Shown here: positions 1 to 4,683 of the stretch, one piece after another | How the letters are laid out: each line of letters starts with the position of its first letter | Numbering within the stretch: position 1 is the first letter of the stretch | Assembly: GCA_003157315.1 (NCBI GenBank) | Contig: PMJE01000088.1 | Location: 1 to 6,135 of the forward strand | Length of the DNA stretch: 6,135 nt | Direction: 5' to 3' | Source: Myxococcales bacterium | Lineage (GTDB): Bacteria > Myxococcota > Polyangia > Fen-1088 | The notes under the pieces: generated by a model | The model's input: only the letters and a program-made list of their open reading frames with translations | What the model was told of the DNA's origin: nothing | Database searches by the model: none | Position numbers and translations under genes: made by a program

Positions 1-2834
1 TCGCTCCCGTCCAGGATTGTGAAGCTCAGCGGGTCGGTGGCCACCGCACCCGTGTTGCCCACGGTCAACGTGACAGGGGCACTGGTGGCAGTGACGGCGG
101 TGTCTGGGAATGCCACGGGGCTGGCGGGAACTGTGAGTATCGCCCCACCGACAGAAGTCCCAACCAGGGTCGCCATGTCGGTCTCGGTTGGCGCAGCAGC
201 TCCCGTGCCTATCCTGGCGCTCACCGTGACGGTGGCGCTCAGGGTTCCCACGTCCGTGCCCGCCGGAAGGTCGAGGCGCAACGCCAGGTGAACACAAGGC
301 GTGCCATTGGCAGCAATCGTGGCGTAAGAGACTTCGTCGAGCGTGACCGCGAAGTCAGCCGCGTTCGGCCCTGTGATGGCGAAACTTGCCCTTGTGGCAG
401 CGACTGTTCCGGTGTTGCAGATCGTCAGGGTCATGGCCGCGCCCACTGTGCCCACTGCGACCTTGGCGAAGGTCAGTTGCGAGGGAGTGATGGAGATTGG
501 GCCAGCAGACGTGCCCTGAATCGTTGCGGTGTCTGTGCCCGCCGTGGCTCCGCTCGCGGTTACGGTGCCCGTCTTCAGGGCTGGCGTCTTTGACTGTGGG
601 GTGAACGACACACGCATTGTGCAGTACGGAGCGTCTGTGGCAGCCGCAGGCGGTGCGCTCGTGGTCCCGACAACACACGCGGCCACAGCCTTGTGGGCCG
701 CGCCGGCCGCCCAAATGGCATCAACCGACCCGGTGCCCTGTGTGAAGTCGGCCGGGGTAGTCGCCGTGGTGAAGTCAGTGGCGGCCACAGTCAGGTTGCC
801 CACTCCGGTAGCCCTGACAAAGACCGCCAGGATCACTGTGGTATCGGAGGTCGCCCCAGCGCTGACCGAGGAGGGGAAAGCGGGGTTGGTGGCGCTCACC
901 GGGGTCAGGTTGTAGCCGTTGGCGGTGAACTGCTTGATCTCGATGATGCTTAGCCCAGTGCCAGTCAAGTTCTTCTTGTCGGTACCACCGTTGGCCGCGG
1001 TTACAGTGATGGAGCCAACCAGGTCACCCTTGGCCGTGGGTTTGAACACGATGGACACCGTGCACTGGTCACCTCCGGCCAAAGACTTGCCAGCGCAGTC
1101 GGTGGCCGCGGTTCCCGGGGTCGTGGCGAAATCGCCCGTCGCTGTCAGGGTGAGGGCTCCCGAAGCCAGTGTGCCCCCACTGGCATTGGAAACGGTGCAC
1201 ACTTTGGCCGTCGAGATGAGGCCGACTACGGTGTCCTCGAAATCATATGAGGGACAAGTAATGCTGATGCCGGGACTAGTGAGAGCGGTACCCGCGACGG
1301 TCCGGTCGGGCGACGAATAGGTTCCGTCGCTCACTGTGAAGGTCGCCGAAGCGTTGCCCACCACCGTCGGTTTGTAGGTCACAACAACCTGGCAGGTCGC
1401 GGCCGGGGCAAGCGCCGCCAGGCAGGTGGTCGTGTAGCTAAACTGGGAGGCGCCGCCCCCCACGGCCACGTTCGCTACGGTCAGGGTACCGGTCGCGCTC
1501 CCGCCGGTGTTGGTTATGGTGAAGCTCTGCGCTGCACTGACCGTCCCCACGCCGATGCTTCCGAAGTCCAGTCTCGGCGGCAGCATGCCAATGGCAGGGA
1601 GGCCTGGCGGTGCCGTGCCGGTCCCCGAGATCTGGTAGGTCCCCAGCACCGTTGCTCCGGACGCAGCGGTCAAGACCGTGGCCTTAGCGGCCGGAGATGT
1701 CGGGGTGAAGGTAACCGAAAACGTACAGGTGGCGCCGGCTGCCAGAGCAGACCCGGTGCAACCATCGCTGCCAATCGCAAACTCGGCGTCGCCCGCCGCA
1801 ACCGTCAGGGCGCCGGTCGCGGTTCCGCCCTTGTTGGTGATGGTAAAGGTCGCAGCGGTCCCCGACTGTCCAACCTGCACGCTACCCAGGTTGGGCGGGC
1901 CCGAAATGACGATACCAGCCTCGGTAATCGCGATTCCGGTCAGGCTCGCGACAACCGGGGTGGACCCTGCGGTGGCGTCGGTCACCGTAAGGGTGGCGGC
2001 CTTGTCGGCGCCAGGGGTGGTGGGCTTGAACACGACTTGAATCTCGCAGTTTGCGCGTGGATCCAGTGGAACCACACACTTGTTGCCCGTGATCACGAAC
2101 TCGCTGACGCTGGTGCCACCGAGCACCGCGGACAAGATGCCAGAAGCCGACCCGCCGGCATTGCCGACGCTGAAAACTACGGGCTGGCTGGTCCCGCCCA
2201 CCGTGGAGGTGAACGGGGCCGGGCTGGGAGCGATGGTTAGCATCGCCGGCGTGACCACAGTTGTGGTTACCGAGACGTTCCTCACGGTGGTACCGGCACT
2301 GCACACGATGGTATCGTTCTTCGCTCCAGGCGTGGCCGCTTTGAATATGAAGCCGTAGACACAGGGGGCGTTTGCCACCATGGCTCCGGTGCAGGTGGTG
2401 TTCGCGGGCGTAGGATCCGCGGTCAGGTCGGGACTGCTGGAAACACAGGTCAGGCCGCTCAGCGCGGCCGTGGCCAGGACGGTGACAGAAAATGGTACGG
2501 CCTGGTTGGGAAGCACCGTCGCCGGAAGCGCTGAGGAAATTGCGCTGAACGAACGCGGAGGACTGCCTATGCCGCTCAAGGAGACCGTAAGGCCCGGGGC
2601 TACCGTGAGTGTCCCGCTCGACACCGCCACCGACGTCGGGGCAAACACAACCGAGATGGTGCAGCTTGCCGCGGGGGTTGTGCAGGTCGTGCCAGCGACA
2701 CCGAATACGGTGACGTCCACCTTCGGGCTGAGCGCAACCAGGGCGCCGGTGTTGGTGATGGTTACCGCCAACGTCGGACTGATTTGTCCGACTTCTACTT
2801 CAGAAAAATTGAGTGCCGCCGGGTAGACCGTCAG
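1..2834 (-). repeat. Tandem Ig-like protein modules (8 full, 1 partial)
   Basis: Within the large lipoprotein, modules begin at about residues 76, 166, 273, 378, 482, 593, 703, 855 and 970 (bases 2834, 2564, 2243, 1928, 1616, 1283, 953, 497 and 152); the last is cut by the window edge. Modules 1 and 3-6 each have two Cys 7-11 residues apart just before the F.PT strand, likely a disulfide (for example Cys126/Cys133 in module 1). Module 6 has a second possible pair (ITC and KVC). Module 2 lacks the NTG turn, and module 7 is about 50% longer and hard to align. DNA identity between modules is low, so this is an old protein-level repeat, not a recent DNA duplication. Boundaries are by eye. Confidence 0.75.
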
Positions 2835-3059
2835 TACTGGCCCCTGAGCGACCTCCAGACCGAATACGGCAACGTCCGAGACAAATCCAGGACCGTCGGA
2901 AGTCGCGCCGTCCGGGACAGACATGCTACCGCCCATGCTGGCATCGTTGGGCAACGGCGGCGCACCGCCGCCTCCGCCGCAGCCGACGCCTGCCAGGGTA
3001 ACCACCAGCCCCAAGCAAGTCGCCTGGAGCAACCGAACGGACCTTCTGTGACACGTCAT
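1..3059 (-). CDS. Large lipoprotein of tandem choice-of-anchor-D / ASH-type Ig-like modules (3' end outside window)
   Basis: The frame is open without a stop from the ATG at 3059-3057 to the window edge (1019 codons plus two bases), so only the 5' part is seen. A GGAGGT six bases before the ATG fixes the start. Residues 1-27 look like a lipoprotein signal: Arg5, Arg6 and Arg9, a hydrophobic stretch, then LAGVGC with Cys27 as the lipidated residue; Gly rather than Leu at -3 makes the lipobox imperfect. A Gly/Pro/Ser-rich spacer follows to about residue 75. Then come at least nine beta-rich modules of about 90-150 residues. The typical module reads L.F..V.VG, TITNTGG..TG.L, a Cys pair, F.PT..G and LTGTG, as in choice-of-anchor-D, ASH and HYDIN-like domains. 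No catalytic motif is visible. The inferred role is a long surface stalk, adhesin or scaffold outside the cell. A C-terminal sorting signal may lie beyond the window. Confidence 0.9.
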   Translation of the reverse strand, partial: MTCHRRSVRLLQATCLGLVVTLAGVGCGGGGGAPPLPNDASMGGSMSVPDGATSDGPGFVSDVAVFGLEVAQGPVLTVYPAALNFSEVEVGQISPTLAVTITNTGALVALSPKVDVTVFGVAGTTCTTPAASCTISVVFAPTSVAVSSGTLTVAPGLTVSLSGIGSPPRSFSAISSALPATVLPNQAVPFSVTVLATAALSGLTCVSSSPDLTADPTPANTTCTGAMVANAPCVYGFIFKAATPGAKNDTIVCSAGTTVRNVSVTTTVVTPAMLTIAPSPAPFTSTVGGTSQPVVFSVGNAGGSASGILSAVLGGTSVSEFVITGNKCVVPLDPRANCEIQVVFKPTTPGADKAATLTVTDATAGSTPVVASLTGIAITEAGIVISGPPNLGSVQVGQSGTAATFTITNKGGTATGALTVAAGDAEFAIGSDGCTGSALAAGATCTFSVTFTPTSPAAKATVLTAASGATVLGTYQISGTGTAPPGLPAIGMLPPRLDFGSIGVGTVSAAQSFTITNTGGSATGTLTVANVAVGGGASQFSYTTTCLAALAPAATCQVVVTYKPTVVGNASATFTVSDGTYSSPDRTVAGTALTSPGISITCPSYDFEDTVVGLISTAKVCTVSNASGGTLASGALTLTATGDFATTPGTAATDCAGKSLAGGDQCTVSIVFKPTAKGDLVGSITVTAANGGTDKKNLTGTGLSIIEIKQFTANGYNLTPVSATNPAFPSSVSAGATSDTTVILAVFVRATGVGNLTVAATDFTTATTPADFTQGTGSVDAIWAAGAAHKAVAACVVGTTSAPPAAATDAPYCTMRVSFTPQSKTPALKTGTVTASGATAGTDTATIQGTSAGPISITPSQLTFAKVAVGTVGAAMTLTICNTGTVAATRASFAITGPNAADFAVTLDEVSYATIAANGTPCVHLALRLDLPAGTDVGTLSATVTVSARIGTGAAAPTETDMATLVGTSVGGAILTVPASPVAFPDTAVTATSAPVTLTVGNTGAVATDPLSFTILDGS

Positions 3060-3065
3060 AATGTT

Positions 3066-3071
3066 ACCTCC
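3066..3071 (-). promoter_or_regulatory. Strong ribosome binding site of the large lipoprotein gene
   Basis: On the minus strand GGAGGT lies six bases before the ATG at 3059-3057. It is a near-perfect Shine-Dalgarno match at good spacing. It decides the start codon of a gene whose 3' end is not visible. Confidence 0.85.
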
Positions 3072-3246
3072 ATCAATAACCCGGTTGTTTTCGTGCAATC
3101 CGTTTGCGTTTAGGCGGGACGAACAGTTCTTGGTCAGCTCCCTGTTAAGCAGAAGAACCGAGCCAAGCGCAGGCAAATCGGCTCTTCGGACGGAAGGGGA
3201 GCCGGAAACATGAACACGGCAGTGAGGCGGATCGCGCAAGCGGCTC

Positions 3247-3266
3247 AACTTAATTGAAAACAAAAC
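3247..3266 (-). promoter_or_regulatory. AT-rich stretch, possible promoter core
   Basis: Read on the minus strand this segment is GTTTTGTTTTCAATTAAGTT, a sharp AT-rich island in a GC-rich region, about 190 bases upstream of the lipoprotein start. It lies just on the gene side of the CRP-like palindrome, where a promoter core would be expected. No hexamer is a clear match to a -10 or -35 consensus, so this is a location hint only. Confidence 0.25.
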
Positions 3267-3283
3267 GTGAAGGGGCGGGTGAG

Positions 3284-3301
3284 GTGTGAGCGCCGTCACA
3301 C
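3284..3301. promoter_or_regulatory. CRP-like operator: perfect TGTGA-N6-TCACA palindrome
   Basis: The sequence GTGTGA, six bases, TCACAC is a perfect 6-bp inverted repeat containing both half-sites of the consensus for the CRP branch of the CRP/FNR family (TGTGA-N6-TCACA). It is centred about 233 bases upstream of the large lipoprotein ATG, next to an AT-rich stretch. The match is seen directly. That a CRP-type protein binds it is inference from the family consensus. The spacer is GC-rich, unlike strong enterobacterial sites. Confidence 0.45.
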
Positions 3302-3316
3302 TCGCGTTGCCAGTGA

Positions 3317-3342
3317 GGGCGCCAGCCGAATGTCCAGCGCCC
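3317..3342. repeat. GC-rich inverted repeat (6-bp stem, 14-base loop)
   Basis: GGGCGC at 3317-3322 pairs with GCGCCC at 3337-3342. It lies about 130 bases after the LuxR stop. On the minus strand no run of T follows, so it is not a typical intrinsic terminator. A 6-bp stem with a long loop can arise by chance in GC-rich DNA. Confidence 0.25.
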
Positions 3343-3378
3343 AAATGCTTCCGGCTTGCTTTGGAGCGCGATCCTTTT

Positions 3379-3456
3379 CGAGATCCTGGGATTGATCACG
3401 TGACCCCCTTTAGTGTCGGCTACCTGCAAAACCTTTCAGGCTGCGCCGGAAAAGCG
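3379..3456 (-). repeat. 78-bp direct repeat, copy A (shared leader element)
   Basis: This copy aligns without gaps to 4317-4394, with about 58 of 78 positions identical and 48 of 60 in the core 3379-3438. Read on the minus strand the conserved blocks are TGAAAGGTTTTGCA, CCGACACTA, TGATCAATCC and AGGATCTCG, separated by variable bases. It starts 14 bases after the LuxR stop and ends 320 bases upstream of the large lipoprotein start. On minus-strand RNA it can form CCTG-N10-CAGG and GGGGU-N10-AUCCC hairpins. AGTGTCCGGC at the LuxR stop can also pair with GCCGACACT (3412-3420) as an outer stem with one bulge. It could be a duplicated promoter or operator or a cis-acting RNA; its function is unknown. 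Confidence 0.6.
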
Positions 3457-3469
3457 AGGATGCCGGACA

Positions 3470-4219
3470 CTATGGATCTTCGTCCGCCGAGTCTTGTGCG
3501 GAGAGCCGCTGTCCGGGAAAGTACTGACACGCGGGAATTGTGAGTGGGCCGGTCGTGGCCGCCGGTAGCTTCGATCCGTGTTTTTGGAACGAAGTGTCGC
3601 TGTCGAGCAGAAGCGCGACGATTTCACGCCGGGAGCGCCTTTGGGTCTTGGCAAAGATGCGTTTCCAGTATTCGTCGACCGTCCTTCCGCTCAGACCGAG
3701 GTGGTCCGCGGCTTCCTTGTTCGCGCGTCCCGCGCAAAACAATTCGACGACCTCTCGTTCACGTTGGCTGAGCCGATAGCGCGAGCAAAACCGTCCTATA
3801 GCAGAGGGGGGCCCGGCGCTCGCTGCGGCCCCGACCAGAACGAGCAGCAGGGTGTCGTCGTATTCCTGCGGCACCGCGGCAAAGACGCGAAGCAGGTACT
3901 CTGGCGGCACATGCCGGAGGTCCAGGCAAAGGAGAATGACTTGCGGAGGTGGGAAGAGAGACTCCACGCTTGCGAGCGCCCTGTCGCTGGCATCCCCGAA
4001 GCTGTCGACAAAGACAAGGGCGACCGCAAACGGTCCCAATTCGCGCGGAAAAGCCGCGAGGTCGGGGCTGTGCCGGGCCACCACATAGAATCCCGCCTTC
4101 GCCAATCCGTGAGCAACCCGGCGGGAGTGGCCATCCTCAATGGCGGCGACGAGCACGCGCACTGGCGCGGTGTCGGAAGCGCGCGGCTCGGGCCGGTGAG
4201 TGATCGGGCTCTGCGGCAT
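3470..4219 (-). CDS. LuxR-family transcription regulator with degenerate receiver-like N-terminal domain
   Basis: This 249-residue protein should bind DNA and control transcription in the cytoplasm. Residues about 150-205 form a clear LuxR/GerE helix-turn-helix: LSQREREVVELF, then NKEAADHLGLSGRTVDEYWKRIFAKT and a final RREIVALLL helix. Residues about 20-130 alternate strands and helices like a response-regulator receiver. VRVLVAAIED stands where the acidic pocket should be, and Asp72 after VALVFV is a possible phosphorylation site, but the conserved Lys after strand five is not evident. The receiver may therefore be atypical or phosphorylation-independent. A polar tail of about 44 residues (206-249) follows the HTH and is not part of the family core. 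The ATG at 4219 is the first start after an in-frame stop at 4262-4264, with only a weak AGGA (4230-4233) before it. No sensor kinase lies beside it. Its targets are unknown; the adjacent repeat element is an obvious candidate. Confidence 0.88.
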   Translation of the reverse strand: MPQSPITHRPEPRASDTAPVRVLVAAIEDGHSRRVAHGLAKAGFYVVARHSPDLAAFPRELGPFAVALVFVDSFGDASDRALASVESLFPPPQVILLCLDLRHVPPEYLLRVFAAVPQEYDDTLLLVLVGAAASAGPPSAIGRFCSRYRLSQREREVVELFCAGRANKEAADHLGLSGRTVDEYWKRIFAKTQRRSRREIVALLLDSDTSFQKHGSKLPAATTGPLTIPACQYFPGQRLSAQDSADEDP

Positions 4220-4316
4220 CTTGGGTGCGTCCTGGTCGTCAGCACCCGCGAATCGTCGGCATCAGCACACAAGAACACTGGCGGCACGGGTGGGCATCCT
4301 CGCCGGCTGGTACCTC

Positions 4317-4394
4317 CGAGATCCTAGGATTGATCATATCATCCTTCCTAGTGTCGGTTCCGTGCAAAACCTTTCACCTTGCACAAGAAATGCA
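4317..4394 (-). repeat. 78-bp direct repeat, copy B (shared leader element)
   Basis: This is the second copy of the element at 3379-3456, 938 bases away and in the same orientation, with 80% identity over the 60-base core. It lies 97 bases upstream of the LuxR start, so it is in that gene's promoter or leader. On minus-strand RNA it can form AGGAU-N10-AUCCU and GUG-N10-CAC hairpins at the same columns as copy A. An alternative GTGCAA-N11-TTGCAC stem (4362-4384, perfect 6 bp) overlaps and would exclude the GUG/CAC hairpin. A perfect ATCCTAGGAT palindrome is present at 4321-4330. The function is unknown: regulatory RNA, operator or duplicated promoter. Confidence 0.6.
4333..4361 (-). promoter_or_regulatory. 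Possible LuxR-gene promoter inside repeat copy B
   Basis: On the minus strand GGAACC (4361-4356), 17 bases and TATGAT (4338-4333) stand about 115 bases before the LuxR ATG. TATGAT is one base from the sigma-70 -10 consensus, while GGAACC resembles an ECF-sigma -35, so the pairing is mixed. Copy A has neither hexamer intact, which weakens the idea that the repeat is conserved as a promoter. Confidence 0.2.
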
Positions 4395-4624
4395 CCCGCA
4401 AATGCAGCAAGGGTATACCGCAGAAAGTAGAAGCTTCCTGCTCAAGCCAGGCGGTCAGAGTCGGGTTCACTGAGCGCTGAACGTAGCCGATCCTGACTTC
4501 AACCCGCGGCCGGTACAGCAAGAAACGCGGTGATGGAGATGGAGAAATTGTCTACGGATCGCGACTCTCGGCAGGCTGGTCATTGGAATGGGACTACTTC
4601 CCACTTCTTGCTGCAAAGACCGCG

Positions 4625-4649
4625 GTGCTCAGGGCGGCGGTACGAGCAC
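4625..4649 (-). terminator. Weak hairpin downstream of the GH5 gene
   Basis: GTGCTC and GAGCAC form a perfect 6-bp stem with a 13-base loop, 34 bases after the GH5 stop codon. Its position suits a terminator or mRNA 3'-end structure. No proper T-tract follows on the minus strand (the next bases are CGCGGTCTTT), so intrinsic termination is doubtful. Confidence 0.25.
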
Positions 4650-4683
4650 ACTGGCGAGAAGCGCTATTTGCTTGTTGCTGAGG

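Larger units (their letters stand above)
3060..3469. other. 410-bp intergenic region between the LuxR gene and the large lipoprotein gene
   Basis: No convincing gene or stable RNA gene is seen here. In transcription order (high to low coordinates) it holds: repeat copy A (3379-3456), starting 14 bases after the LuxR stop; a GC-rich 6-bp hairpin (3317-3342); a perfect CRP-like palindrome (3284-3301); an AT-rich stretch (3247-3266); about 170 bases with no recognisable signal; and the GGAGGT ribosome site. This is long for a simple spacer and looks like a regulatory region serving the lipoprotein gene. Plus-strand open frames here have no good start signal or recognisable product. Confidence 0.6.
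4220..4683. other. 464-bp intergenic region between the GH5 gene and the LuxR gene
   Basis: No convincing gene is seen on either strand; the open frames lack a recognisable product or a good ribosome site. On the cellulase side there are two small inverted repeats (4625-4649 and 4589-4603), neither followed by a T-run. About 200 bases (4395-4588) hold nothing I recognise. Repeat copy B (4317-4394), with an embedded promoter-like sequence, lies about 100 bases upstream of the LuxR start. The remaining leader (4220-4316) has no obvious signal except a weak AGGA near the LuxR start. Confidence 0.6.

Noticed and set aside
19..2826. Series of plus-strand open frames of 60-150 codons opposite the large lipoprotein gene
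   Set aside because: They are antisense shadows: composition is the complement of Thr/Val/Gly-rich codons, they have no ribosome sites or domains, and they are broken where the minus-strand frame is continuous.
3379..3456. Cyclic-di-GMP (GEMM) or another known riboswitch
   Set aside because: Only a short GAAAGG string is shared. The conserved GEMM receptor sequence and tetraloop arrangement are absent.
3454..4303. Inverted 11-bp repeat GCGAGGATGCC at 3454-3464 (plus) and 4293-4303 (minus) around the LuxR gene
   Set aside because: An 11-base match is expected by chance a few times among all pairs in 6 kb, and it is not part of a longer repeat, so it is not evidence of transposon ends.
3578..4327. 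A 249-codon plus-strand open frame opposite the LuxR gene
   Set aside because: Its equal length to LuxR is a coincidence. It has no recognisable domain, whereas the minus-strand protein has a clear LuxR HTH.
4362..4384. Sigma-54 promoter suggested by TTTTGCA in the repeat
   Set aside because: The GG and GC elements are only four bases apart, not the ten required, and no TGGCAC-like -24 box is present in either copy.
4589..4603. TGGGA-N5-TCCCA hairpin after the GH5 gene as a terminator
   Set aside because: The stem is only five base pairs with no T-tract on the minus strand; too weak to call.
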